A stretch of DNA of 17,293 bases from JBFWVD01 sp050246915 (GCA_050246915.1 JBFWVD010000093.1:1-17293), one strand, 5' to 3'; counted from the stretch's first letter, positions 1 to 6,540 are shown. Program-made: numbers and translations. Notes: generated from the letters alone by a model not told the origin.

Positions 1-786
1 GTGTGGTTGAACACGCCGCGTCGTCCGCTCGAAGCCTGTGGCACCAGCGGCATGAAGGCAGCGCTCAACGGCGCGCTGAACTGCTCGATCCTCGATGGAT
101 GGTGGGACGAGGCATTCGACGGCACCAATGGTTGGGCCATCACCTCGGCCGACAACGAGAGCGATCTGGCCAAACGCGATCGCATCGAGGCCGACAGCTT
201 GTTCGATCTGCTGGAGCATCAGATCGTGCCGCTGTTCTACGACCGCAACGCCGGCGTCCCCAGCCGATGGCTGGAACGCGTCAAGCACAATTTCGCGACC
301 ATCGGACCGGAGTTCACCGCCAGCCGTATGGTCCGCGACTACGTGACCGAGCTGTACGAGCCCGCTGCCCAGCAGGCCGATCACGCGCTCGCACCGGGCC
401 TCAGCGTTCCGCGGGAGCTGGCGGCGTGGAAGCAGCGGGTGCGACAGGGCTGGAGTGGGGTGAACGTGGTGTCAGTCGACGCCGAGCTGGCGCCGACCCG
501 TCTCGGGACCGTTCGTCAGGTGACCGCCAAGGTCACCATCGACGGGCTCGCTCCCGAGGACGTGACGGTGCAGCTGATCCACGGTCAGGTAGGGCCCACC
601 GACGAGTTGAACCAGAGCATCACCATCGAGATGGAGCACGCCGGCGTCGAGGGCAACACGCATCTGTACCGGTCCTCGTTCGCCGCAGGGGCCACTGGCC
701 GCTACGGCTTCAATGTGCGGGTGCTGCCGTGCCACGACGGCTTGGCCAGCCCACTCGAGCTCGGCCTCATCAGCTGGGCCAAATGA
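1..786 (+). CDS. glgP: Alpha-glucan (glycogen/maltodextrin) phosphorylase, C-terminal part
   Basis: Partial gene: the reading frame is open at the window edge, so the N-terminal several hundred residues lie upstream. The 261 visible residues begin in the GT35 phosphorylase core. The motif EACGTSGMKAALNGALN (residues 11-27) contains the lysine (K19 here) that binds pyridoxal phosphate in this family. The next stretch, LDGWWDEAFDGTNGWAI, is typical of the long actinobacterial form rather than the E. coli GlgP/MalP form. After about residue 150 comes a beta-rich C-terminal extension ending in GFNVRVLPCHDG...LGLISWAK, also typical of the long form. The enzyme releases glucose-1-phosphate from alpha-1,4-glucans in the cytosol. 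Cys13 replaces the Ser commonly found in EASGTSGMK, a mild variation. The gene ends in TGA and is followed at once by a strong hairpin. Confidence 0.95.
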   Translation: MWLNTPRRPLEACGTSGMKAALNGALNCSILDGWWDEAFDGTNGWAITSADNESDLAKRDRIEADSLFDLLEHQIVPLFYDRNAGVPSRWLERVKHNFATIGPEFTASRMVRDYVTELYEPAAQQADHALAPGLSVPRELAAWKQRVRQGWSGVNVVSVDAELAPTRLGTVRQVTAKVTIDGLAPEDVTVQLIHGQVGPTDELNQSITIEMEHAGVEGNTHLYRSSFAAGATGRYGFNVRVLPCHDGLASPLELGLISWAK

Positions 787-793
787 CGATGTC

Positions 794-833
794 ATCGCGT
801 GGTCGGTGAGTGAAAGCTCACCGACCACGTGAT
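794..833. terminator. Bidirectional hairpin terminator between convergent genes
   Basis: The 13-nt arms 798-810 and 817-829 are perfectly complementary around the 6-nt loop TGAAAG. The stem extends through a G-T position to 794-796/831-833, about 17 pairs. It lies between the stop of the phosphorylase (786) and the stop of the minus-strand SnoaL-like gene (848), so it can serve both strands. No T-run follows on either strand; hairpin terminators without a U-tract are common in actinobacteria. Confidence 0.75.
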
Positions 834-847
834 GGTCACATCCGATC

Positions 848-1192
848 TCAGGTGTTGGGGACCTTGAACGCCGCGCCGTTCCAGTAGTCACGGTTGAAGC
901 AGATCTTGCCGTCGCGCAGCTTGCCCATCGACACGCCGGGGATGTTCATGGGCTGCATGATCCACTCGATGGCGTAGCTGGTGCCGTCGGTGACGTGGCC
1001 GACGTAGTCGAAGCGTGCGTTCGCGACGTTGTCGAACGAAGCCTGCACGAACTTGCGCATCCGCGCCGCCCCGTTGGCACCGTGGTTGATGGTGGTGTCG
1101 AGGTACTCGACGTCATCGGTGAAGAACGCCATCACGGTGTCCACGTTCAACGTGTCCCATGCGGCGAGATAGTCGGCGAAGAAGTTGCTCAT
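848..1192 (-). CDS. SnoaL-like / nuclear transport factor 2 family protein
   Basis: A 114-residue protein with the size and pattern of a single NTF2-like (SnoaL) alpha+beta cone. An N-terminal helix (FADYLAAWDTLNVDTVMAFF) is followed by DDVEYLD, a central RKFVQASFDNVANARFD helix and C-terminal beta strands (SYAIEWIMQP...KICFNRDYWNGAAF). Members are isomerases, cyclases, hydratases or simple ligand-binding proteins acting on polyketide-, steroid- or aromatic-type small molecules; the substrate cannot be read from sequence. The ATG at 1192 is chosen because CAGGAG lies about 6 nt upstream on the minus strand (1199-1204). Longer upstream extensions of the frame look non-coding. It follows the FAD monooxygenase gene by 32 bp on the same strand, so the two are probably co-transcribed and may act on the same compound. 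Confidence 0.85.
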   Translation of the reverse strand: MSNFFADYLAAWDTLNVDTVMAFFTDDVEYLDTTINHGANGAARMRKFVQASFDNVANARFDYVGHVTDGTSYAIEWIMQPMNIPGVSMGKLRDGKICFNRDYWNGAAFKVPNT

Positions 1193-1224
1193 TGTTTGCT
1201 CCTGCTGAGGTGTGATTGCGTGAA

Positions 1225-2469
1225 TCAGGCGAGCGCCAAGGTGGTGAGGATGCTCGGCTCGAAAGCATCTTCGTCGATGCGCCACGGCCCGGCATGTACC
1301 GCCTCGAGCGCCCGCAGCAATTCGGGTTGTTGCCGCGCGCACCTGTTGAGGCGCCGTACCAGGCCGGCACGATCGGGCGCACCCTGCGCAGCGAACAGAT
1401 CGGTGAGCGCGCTGGCGAACCGGAGCCGCCGCATGCGTTCCCATCGTTCTGCGGCATAGGTGTCGAGAAGCGATTCGGTCCACGCTCGGTCATCGATGAG
1501 CAGTCGGGAGAGCACCAGCGCGTCACGCATGGCGATGGCCAGGCCCTGACCGGTGATCGGATTGCTCCACCCCGCAGCGTCGCCGACGAGGACAACGCCT
1601 GGGCCGTAGGGACGTCGTGTCCAGGTATCGGTCATCGGGAACGTTGCGCACGGTCCGATCGGCGTCGACGCTGCGATCGCCTCGGCGTGCGGGAGCGACG
1701 GCACGAGGAACGACTCCAGCATCCGGTCCGCCTTGTCCGGGCCCGCCAAACGCTCGGCGGTCATCGGCCGGGCGGTGTAGAGACGCAAGGCACCCTTGCG
1801 GGGGAATACGTAGAGCTGATCCCCGCCGTGCACCCCGATGGTGACCTCATCTCGATCCCATGCACCGCCATCATCCACCAGCATGCCGGTGAGCATCACG
1901 CGAGGGATGGTCGAGTTGAGTTCGACACCGATGCTGCGCCGAACGACTGATTCCTTGCCGTCGGCGCCGACGACCAGGCGGCACGACACCGTGTAGCGCT
2001 CACCATCGTGCGAGAACGACACCGCCGGCGTCGCGCCAGGTGTCACTGCGACATCGCTGACCCCTCGGCGGATCACCGCACCGCGGGCGACGGCGACATC
2101 ACACAACGCGGCGCGCATCTCGGGGTGTCCGACCGACACCAGGCCGGGCACGCCCGGAAGGATCGTGGACAGGTCGCGGGACCGACTGCGAGCCGACTCG
2201 ATGGGGACCAGTTCGTCGTAGGCGACAAGCCGGGTCATGACCGAGGCGCCAGGCGCTGATGTGATGGCGTCGATGAGTCCCATCTCGGCGGCGGCCTCAT
2301 ACCCCCACTGCACCATGCCCTCGCCCCGCACCCGGTCGGCGTAGACCTCGTCGCGTTCGAGCAGGAGCACCTGCACACCGGCGTCAGCGAGTTGTGCAGC
2401 CAGCGGGGCGCCGGCCACGCCAGCCCCCACGATCACGACGTCGACACCGCCAATTGGAATTGCAGTCAT
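1225..2469 (-). CDS. FAD-dependent monooxygenase / oxidoreductase (PHBH/geranylgeranyl reductase-like)
   Basis: A 414-residue flavoprotein of the class A monooxygenase / geranylgeranyl-reductase-like group. The dinucleotide fold is GAGVAG at residues 15-20, followed by the acidic strand end LLLERDE. The conserved DG motif is GADGKES (about 168-174). The second FAD motif, GDAAGWSNPITGQGL (about 296-310), binds the ribityl chain. No signal peptide or membrane segment is visible, so it should be cytosolic. Such enzymes hydroxylate or reduce aromatic, polyketide or isoprenoid substrates with NAD(P)H. The start at 2469 is preferred over the in-frame ATG at 2499 because GAGGTG sits just upstream and only a few residues separate it from the Rossmann strand. 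It heads a two-gene unit with the SnoaL-like gene and diverges from a TetR regulator, which probably controls it. Confidence 0.9.
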   Translation of the reverse strand: MTAIPIGGVDVVIVGAGVAGAPLAAQLADAGVQVLLLERDEVYADRVRGEGMVQWGYEAAAEMGLIDAITSAPGASVMTRLVAYDELVPIESARSRSRDLSTILPGVPGLVSVGHPEMRAALCDVAVARGAVIRRGVSDVAVTPGATPAVSFSHDGERYTVSCRLVVGADGKESVVRRSIGVELNSTIPRVMLTGMLVDDGGAWDRDEVTIGVHGGDQLYVFPRKGALRLYTARPMTAERLAGPDKADRMLESFLVPSLPHAEAIAASTPIGPCATFPMTDTWTRRPYGPGVVLVGDAAGWSNPITGQGLAIAMRDALVLSRLLIDDRAWTESLLDTYAAERWERMRRLRFASALTDLFAAQGAPDRAGLVRRLNRCARQQPELLRALEAVHAGPWRIDEDAFEPSILTTLALA

Positions 2470-2497
2470 TCGCTCACCTCGGATACGGGTCCGAGGC

Positions 2498-2514
2498 ATT
2501 AAACTATCTTCAAT
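2498..2514. promoter_or_regulatory. Shared divergent promoter/operator of the TetR and FAD-oxidoreductase genes
   Basis: A 17-bp block with only three G/C bases inside GC-rich DNA. It is an imperfect palindrome, ATTAAA-5 nt-TTCAAT, with one arm mismatch. On the plus strand TAAACT (2500-2505) is a TAnnnT -10 element 7 nt before the TetR ATG at 2513. On the minus strand TAGTTT (2506-2501) is a -10 element for the FAD gene, with TTGACC (2527-2522) as a possible -35 at a short 15-nt spacing. The two -10 boxes overlap, so one repressor bound here could block both. This is a prediction from geometry. Confidence 0.5.
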
Positions 2515-3181
2515 GGTGCCCGGTCAATCCGCACATGAGTCCCGTACCGGCGACGCGAAGAGTCGGAATGCGATCGCGACCACGCCACGCCAGAAGCAGC
2601 CCGCCGGGACGCCTCATCGGGCCCGGCGCAGTCGTGGCGGCACCCAGCCACTCCCCCTCAACCGTGACGATGTGCTGCAGGCGGCATTGCCGGTGCTGGC
2701 TCGAACTGGTGTCGACGGGCTGACCGTTCGCGCAGTGGCCGAGGAGCTCGGTGTGACCAGCCCGGCGATCTACCACTACTTCGCCGGGCGTGACGACCTC
2801 ATCGATCGCCTGTGCGAGAAGGTCGCCGCCGAGGTCGACATCGGCATCGACCCCGCGGACAGCTGGGACAGATCCGTGGTTCGGGTGTTGTTGAACATGG
2901 ATCGCACGTTCGCCCGCTATCCCGGCGTCGCGGCGCGGGTCATGCCGGGTCTGCGACCGAGCGGAGCGGTCGATCGCATCACCCGTGTCGTCATCGACCA
3001 GATCCGTCTCGGTGGGTTCGACGAGGAACAGGCCGAGGATCTGCTGGCCGCGTTGCAGTTCCTGTTCGCCGGCTGGCTCCTCGGCCGGCGGCCGTCGGCG
3101 CCGGGACGAGCGGCTCGTCCCGACATCCTCGAGCGTTCGATCCGTTGCGTGTTGGACGGGTCACGACACGCCACGTCGTGA
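2513..3181 (+). CDS. TetR/AcrR family transcriptional regulator
   Basis: A 222-residue repressor-type protein. The TetR DNA-binding domain spans about residues 50-97: NRDDVLQAALPVLARTGVDG, then LTVRAVAEELGVTSPAIYHYF with the characteristic Y-H-Y-F end of the recognition helix, then AGRDDLIDRL. The C-terminal half is helical ligand-binding/dimerisation sequence with no conserved motif that names the effector. An unusual basic, probably disordered N-terminal extension of about 49 residues precedes the HTH. No later in-frame Met offers a shorter start, and a -10-like TAAACT 7 nt before the ATG supports a leaderless start at 2513. It diverges from the FAD monooxygenase/SnoaL pair with only 43 bp between the starts, so autoregulation and control of that pair is the natural hypothesis. 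Confidence 0.9.
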   Translation: MVPGQSAHESRTGDAKSRNAIATTPRQKQPAGTPHRARRSRGGTQPLPLNRDDVLQAALPVLARTGVDGLTVRAVAEELGVTSPAIYHYFAGRDDLIDRLCEKVAAEVDIGIDPADSWDRSVVRVLLNMDRTFARYPGVAARVMPGLRPSGAVDRITRVVIDQIRLGGFDEEQAEDLLAALQFLFAGWLLGRRPSAPGRAARPDILERSIRCVLDGSRHATS

Positions 3182-3221
3182 TCGAGAGCATCGGGCCAAT
3201 CCTCCCGACATCGCCCCCATG

Positions 3222-3239
3222 CGTCAATTCACATTGACA
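3222..3239. promoter_or_regulatory. 18-bp palindromic site, copy 1
   Basis: CGTCAATTCACATTGACA contains perfect 6-bp arms GTCAAT and ATTGAC around TCAC. It lies in the 126-bp gap between the TetR stop (3181) and the VOC start (3308). It is AT-rich against a GC-rich background and contains a consensus-like TTGACA (3234-3239). The identical 18 bases occur once more in the window, on the other strand at 17235-17252. It looks like a dimeric transcription-factor binding site; the cognate regulator is unknown, and the adjacent TetR protein is only a candidate. Confidence 0.55.
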
Positions 3240-3295
3240 TCGAGTGGAAGCGGATCGTGTCCGATTTCGACAAGCCAGGGTCGCACAGAGCGTCC

Positions 3296-3301
3296 TACGG
3301 T
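3296..3301 (+). promoter_or_regulatory. Putative -10 element of the VOC gene
   Basis: TACGGT fits TAnnnT and ends 6 nt before the VOC ATG at 3308, the spacing expected for a leaderless transcript. No clear -35 is visible at 16-18 nt upstream. Confidence 0.35.
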
Positions 3302-3307
3302 GGACGC

Positions 3308-3709
3308 ATGTCGCTCGTACCTTCGGCTATCGGACTGGTAGCTACCGACCTTCCCCGCACGCTTGCCTTCTATCGAGCCATCGGCCTCCACATCCCCGCA
3401 AGCGCCGACGCTGAACCACACGTGGAGGTCGTGTTGCCGGGCGGATTCCGGCTGATGTTCGACCCCGAGTCGACCATCAAATCGTTCGACCCCGACTGGG
3501 CACCGCCACCGGCCGGCTCTCCACGCACCTCGCTCGCATTCGAATGCACCGATCCAGCCGGGGTCGACAGTGTCTATTCGTCGATGATTGCGAAAGGTTT
3601 CGACGGCCACCCCCCACCGTGGGATGCGTTCTGGGGACAGCGCTACGCGACGCTGCGAGACCCGGATGGCAACGGCGTCGACCTCTTCGCCCCGCTCCCG
3701 AGCAGCTGA
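3308..3709 (+). CDS. VOC family (glyoxalase/bleomycin-resistance/dioxygenase fold) protein
   Basis: A 133-residue protein with the paired beta-alpha-beta-beta-beta modules of the vicinal oxygen chelate fold. The first begins IGLVATDLPRTLAFYRAIGL (about residues 8-27). The second begins TSLAFECTDPAGVDSVYSSM and ends with the signature RYATLRDPDGNGVDLFAP (about 112-129). The usual metal-ligand position at the end (often Glu in xxLxE) is Asp in GVDLF, and the expected His before LAFE is not apparent, so a binding rather than catalytic role is possible. The ATG at 3308 is preferred over a GTG at 3257, as the extra residues look unrelated to the fold. It is not clear whether it belongs with the TetR gene upstream. 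Its last 67 bp overlap the 3' end of the convergent AraC-type gene. Confidence 0.85.
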   Translation: MSLVPSAIGLVATDLPRTLAFYRAIGLHIPASADAEPHVEVVLPGGFRLMFDPESTIKSFDPDWAPPPAGSPRTSLAFECTDPAGVDSVYSSMIAKGFDGHPPPWDAFWGQRYATLRDPDGNGVDLFAPLPSS

Positions 3710-4389
3710 GATGGCGTGTGCCCCGTGAGGGCGCGCACATCGTGGGTGAAGTGGGCCTGATCGCCATATCCGGCAACGACGCAAGCCTGCACCAGCGGTA
3801 GTCCCTGTCGAGCCGCGTGCAGCGCCCGTTGGAGGCGGAGCACCCGACTGAGCAGCTTGGGGCCGTAGCCGAACGATGCCATCGAGCGCCGGTTCAGATG
3901 ACGCTGGCTGAACCCCACCTCCGCTGCGACCTCCGCAACCGTCTTGCCCGATCCGATCAGGGCAGCCACGTGACGCATGGTGCGATCCGCACCGCCGCCG
4001 AGCGCGAGACGCCGTCCCGCCCAAGCCTCGAGCAAGCGGGCCGGGTTGTCCGACTTGCCCAGCGATGCAGCAAGAGCGTCGGCCTCGTCAACCCCGATCA
4101 CGTCTCGAAGGTCCAGCCGCCCGTCCCGCAGAGCATCAGCAGGGACGCCCAAGACGGTCGGCGCAACACCTGATGCAAAGCGAAGCGCCGTGAATGGTGT
4201 GCCACGAGGAGCGGTCGCCAGGTGCGCCGTTGTATCCGGACCGGCCACCGTGAGATGCGTGCCGTTCCACAGGACATCGATGCAGCCGTCAGGCAGGATC
4301 CACGTGGAGGTGCCATCAGCGAGGCGCGTCCACAACGTGGCCCCAGCAATCTGCGACGCACGCTCGCGATACGCCCCCGTGTCGGCCAT
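3643..4389 (-). CDS. AraC family transcriptional regulator
   Basis: A 248-residue regulator. The N-terminal part (WILPDGCIDVLWNGTHLTVA, about residues 30-49, then AGPDTTAH) matches the sensor domain of the AraC proteins whose N-terminus carries a PDGxxDxxW-type motif. The C-terminal double helix-turn-helix spans about 138-230: the first HTH around KTVAEVAAEVGFSQRHLNRR, and the second ending in GYGDQAHFTHDVRALTGHTP, the most conserved AraC signature. An 18-residue Ser/Pro-rich tail follows and is encoded over the 3' end of the VOC gene. The start at 4389 is chosen because upstream sequence in frame does not resemble the family; no clear Shine-Dalgarno supports it. The target genes are unknown; the convergent VOC gene or the upstream zinc-ribbon gene are the nearest candidates. 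Confidence 0.85.
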   Translation of the reverse strand: MADTGAYRERASQIAGATLWTRLADGTSTWILPDGCIDVLWNGTHLTVAGPDTTAHLATAPRGTPFTALRFASGVAPTVLGVPADALRDGRLDLRDVIGVDEADALAASLGKSDNPARLLEAWAGRRLALGGGADRTMRHVAALIGSGKTVAEVAAEVGFSQRHLNRRSMASFGYGPKLLSRVLRLQRALHAARQGLPLVQACVVAGYGDQAHFTHDVRALTGHTPSQLLGSGAKRSTPLPSGSRSVA

Positions 4390-4438
4390 GACGCCGATGA
4401 TGACCGTTGCCGGCCCCTCACGCAACCGCCGCTGCCCG

Positions 4439-4624
4439 CTAGCCGGTCTGTGGGTGATGACCGATGAGTACACCGTCGTCGGTGACTCGGAAGCTCCCGG
4501 CACAACACGGGCAGCGGCCGAAGCGGAGCATGATGCGATCGGTCGTCCACGTGTCGGTGGGAGGTTCCCCCGACCCGGCGCATGTCCGCACCTTGGTCTT
4601 CGCGTTGCTCGCACGCTCTGCCAT
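4439..4624 (-). CDS. Small zinc-ribbon-like protein (61 aa), hypothetical
   Basis: A 61-residue protein with a clear metal-binding pattern: CAGSGEPP (Cys15), then GRCPCCAGSF (Cys38, 40, 41), then a DGVLIGHHP tail with His56/57. The order C-G-S-G...CPxC...DG...HxP resembles small actinobacterial zinc-finger proteins of unknown function. It lies on the minus strand 49 bp upstream of the AraC gene and in the same orientation, so it may share a transcript. No Shine-Dalgarno sequence is evident before the ATG at 4624. The spacing of ligands argues for a real gene, but the function is unknown. Confidence 0.6.
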   Translation of the reverse strand: MAERASNAKTKVRTCAGSGEPPTDTWTTDRIMLRFGRCPCCAGSFRVTDDGVLIGHHPQTG

Positions 4625-4717
4625 GCACCCATGGTGCGCCCCCACGTCACCCAGGCACAGGGCACTTCGTCCCGACGCCCGGGCCAGGAGAAACACCTGC
4701 CGGACCGTCAAGATCGG

Positions 4718-4744
4718 TTGACACCGAACTCTGCGTGGTTGAAT
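4718..4744 (+). promoter_or_regulatory. Putative promoter of the ACT-domain gene
   Basis: An exact TTGACA lies at 4718-4723, and a weak -10-like TTGAAT at 4739-4744 ends 6 nt before the ATG at 4751. The spacer is a short 15 nt. No Shine-Dalgarno precedes the ATG, which fits a leaderless start. Confidence 0.35.
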
Positions 4745-4750
4745 CGAGCG

Positions 4751-5137
4751 ATGAACGGCGAGCGTGACCTCTCGACCATCTTGTCCACCCTCGATGTCAT
4801 TCGTCGCCCGGGGACGTATGTCTATGTCTCGCCGGCCCACCAGGCTGTGCCCGGCGCGGTGGCGACGATCGTGGAGAACGAAGCGACGACGTCGATCGTC
4901 GAATTGGAGACCGCCGAGCGCTTGGAACTGGAGTGGACCTTCCCATCGGCGTGGCTCACCATCGACGTGCGCACTGCGCTCGACGGCGTCGGGCTCACCG
5001 CCGCAGTGAGCACCGCATTGGCGGAGGCCGGGATCGCCTGCAACATGTTGGCCGGTCGCTACCACGATCATCTGCTGGTGCCTGTCGGTCGCGCCGATGA
5101 CGCCATCGCGGTGCTGCTGTCGCTGCGCACAGCCTGA
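4751..5137 (+). CDS. ACT domain-containing protein (ACT_3/ACT_7 type)
   Basis: A 128-residue protein resembling the stand-alone tandem ACT-like proteins formerly listed as DUF2241 or aspartokinase-like. The N-terminal half contains GTYVYVSPA and VPGAVATIVENEATTSIVEL. The second half has SAWLTIDVRTALDGVGLTAA, then the ACT helix ALAEAGIACNMLAGRYHDHLLVPVGRADDAIAVL, typical of this group. ACT domains bind amino acids or other small ligands and regulate enzymes; no enzyme domain is attached. The ATG at 4751 is the only start that fits the domain boundary. It is convergent with the MarR gene, with 27 bp between the stops and no strong hairpin. Confidence 0.85.
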   Translation: MNGERDLSTILSTLDVIRRPGTYVYVSPAHQAVPGAVATIVENEATTSIVELETAERLELEWTFPSAWLTIDVRTALDGVGLTAAVSTALAEAGIACNMLAGRYHDHLLVPVGRADDAIAVLLSLRTA

Positions 5138-5164
5138 CCTGGACGTCTGCAAGAGCCGACGCGA

Positions 5165-5650
5165 TCACTCCTCGCCGGTGACCCCGAGGAGCTTGGCCAG
5201 CAGTTTGTCGAGTTGAGCCTGCTCGCGTGCCGTGAGCGTCGCCATGAGGTGGGTGCTCCACTCGTGCGACAGCTTCATCAACTTGGGCGCAGTTCGGCGC
5301 GCCTTGGCCGTGAGTTCCACCAACGTCTTGCGCCCGTCGACCGGATGATGCTTGCGGCGGATGAACCCGTCGCGCTCCAGCGTGTGGAGCACCGATGTGA
5401 TCGTCCCCGTGGTGAGCATCAGCTGTGACGCCACCTCGGCCGGGGTCATCGGCTTGACCTCCGATGCGAGCAGGGCGAGCACGTTCGCCCCCGACGGGCT
5501 GAGTCCGGCAGGCCGGAACATCTCGGCAGCGGCCTGGCTGATGTGTCCCACCAGACGATTCATGTTCGCGACGTTCTGACAACTGAGAGCATCGGCCTCG
5601 GGGAACTGCTGCGCGAATGATTCTGCGTCGATGCGGATCGGTCGGGGCAT
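5165..5650 (-). CDS. MarR family transcriptional regulator
   Basis: A 161-residue winged-helix regulator. A helical N-terminal dimerisation region (SCQNVANMNRLVGHISQAAAEMF) is followed by the reading-head core LSPSGANVLALLA, the HTH MTPAEVASQLMLTTGTITSVLHTLERDG (about residues 68-95) and a wing RRKHHPVDGRKTLVELT (about 98-114) with the family DxR signature. The C-terminal helices complete the dimer interface. The start at 5650 is preferred; TACGTT (5662-5657) ends 6 nt upstream, and a G-run immediately before the ATG could also help ribosome binding. It lies 103 bp downstream of the enoyl-CoA hydratase gene on the same strand. Whether it controls that gene or itself is not shown by the sequence. 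Confidence 0.9.
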   Translation of the reverse strand: MPRPIRIDAESFAQQFPEADALSCQNVANMNRLVGHISQAAAEMFRPAGLSPSGANVLALLASEVKPMTPAEVASQLMLTTGTITSVLHTLERDGFIRRKHHPVDGRKTLVELTAKARRTAPKLMKLSHEWSTHLMATLTAREQAQLDKLLAKLLGVTGEE

Positions 5651-5656
5651 CCCCCG

Positions 5657-5662
5657 AACGTA
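5657..5662 (-). promoter_or_regulatory. Putative -10 element of the first MarR gene
   Basis: Minus-strand TACGTT ends 6 nt before the ATG at 5650. An exact minus-strand TTGACA exists at 5697-5692 but is too far upstream (29-nt spacing) to be its -35. Confidence 0.35.
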
Positions 5663-5753
5663 GCGTCGTCGCGCACCATCGTCAGGACACGTGTCAATCA
5701 AAGTTGCCTGGGTCGCACCGAGCTGCAACGGCGCGCCGACGACGATGCCCAGG

Positions 5754-6527
5754 TCAACGCCCGATGAAGGTCGCCTTGCCGGGGCCGTTCTCCAAGAACG
5801 ACTTCACACCGATTTTCGCGTCCTCGGTGCGGAAGACATTCTCGAAGTACTCCTGCTCGAGCAACAGACCGTCGTGCAACGACCGCTCGAGACCCTCGTC
5901 CACCGCTTCCTTGCACATCGCTTGAGCCACCAGCGCCCCCTTGGCGAACTCGGCGGCACGCTCGAGGGCACGGGCGTGGAGCTGATCGGGCTCGACGACC
6001 TCGTTGACCAAGCCGATGCGGAGCGCCTCGGCGGCGTCGATCTGCCGTCCGGACAGGAGGAGGTCCTTGGCGATGGACGGACCCACCAAGCGTGCCAGGC
6101 GCTGTGTGCCTCCGCCGCCGGGCACGACACCGAGGAGCACCTCGGGCTGACCGAACTTGGCTCGTGTCGAGGCGATGCGCATGTCGCACGCCAGCGTGAG
6201 CTCGCATCCGCCGCCGAGAGCAAAGCCACTCACCGCGGCGATCACCATGCGAGGGATTGCCGCCACGGCGTTCAGCGCCCCAATGAACACTCCGCCGACG
6301 AACCTGGCCTGTTCTGGGCCGGTCAGCTCGGTGATGTCGGCACCTGCGGCGAAGAGGCGGTCCCCACCGGTGAGCACGACGGCGCCCGGTGGGTCATCGG
6401 TCAGCTGCTCGGCGATGACCTGCACCTGCTGGAGCACCGCGCTGTTGAGCGCATTGACCTTGGGGTTGTTCAACGTGACGACGGCAACCCCATCATCACG
6501 GCGTTCGAGCAGCACGAGATCCGACAT
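5754..6527 (-). CDS. Enoyl-CoA hydratase/isomerase (crotonase) family protein
   Basis: A 257-residue crotonase of standard length. The oxyanion-hole loop FAAGADITEL spans residues 59-68. The active-site block AAVSGFALGGGCELTLACD carries Glu109, and FGQPEVLLGVVPGGGGTQRL carries Glu129. These two Glu correspond to the catalytic pair of rat enoyl-CoA hydratase (Glu144 and Glu164), so hydration of 2-enoyl-CoA to 3-hydroxyacyl-CoA is expected in the cytosol. The C-terminal helices end in GPGKATFIGR. It lies 63 bp downstream of meaB on the same strand, which suggests a role in fatty-acid or branched-chain acyl-CoA breakdown feeding propionyl/methylmalonyl-CoA. The start at 6527 has no Shine-Dalgarno but a TACAGT element 7 nt upstream, so it may also have its own leaderless promoter. 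Confidence 0.93.
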   Translation of the reverse strand: MSDLVLLERRDDGVAVVTLNNPKVNALNSAVLQQVQVIAEQLTDDPPGAVVLTGGDRLFAAGADITELTGPEQARFVGGVFIGALNAVAAIPRMVIAAVSGFALGGGCELTLACDMRIASTRAKFGQPEVLLGVVPGGGGTQRLARLVGPSIAKDLLLSGRQIDAAEALRIGLVNEVVEPDQLHARALERAAEFAKGALVAQAMCKEAVDEGLERSLHDGLLLEQEYFENVFRTEDAKIGVKSFLENGPGKATFIGR

Positions 6528-6534
6528 GCGTGGG

Positions 6535-6540
6535 ACTGTA
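6535..6540 (-). promoter_or_regulatory. Putative -10 element of the enoyl-CoA hydratase gene
   Basis: Minus-strand TACAGT (TAnnnT) ends 7 nt before the ATG at 6527, in the 63-bp gap after meaB. No Shine-Dalgarno is present, so a leaderless internal promoter is plausible. Confidence 0.4.

Noticed and set aside
5692..5707. TGTCAATCAAAGTTGC upstream of the MarR gene as a third copy of the 18-bp motif
   Set aside because: Only the left half-site GTCAAT matches; the right arm differs at two of six positions, so it is not counted.
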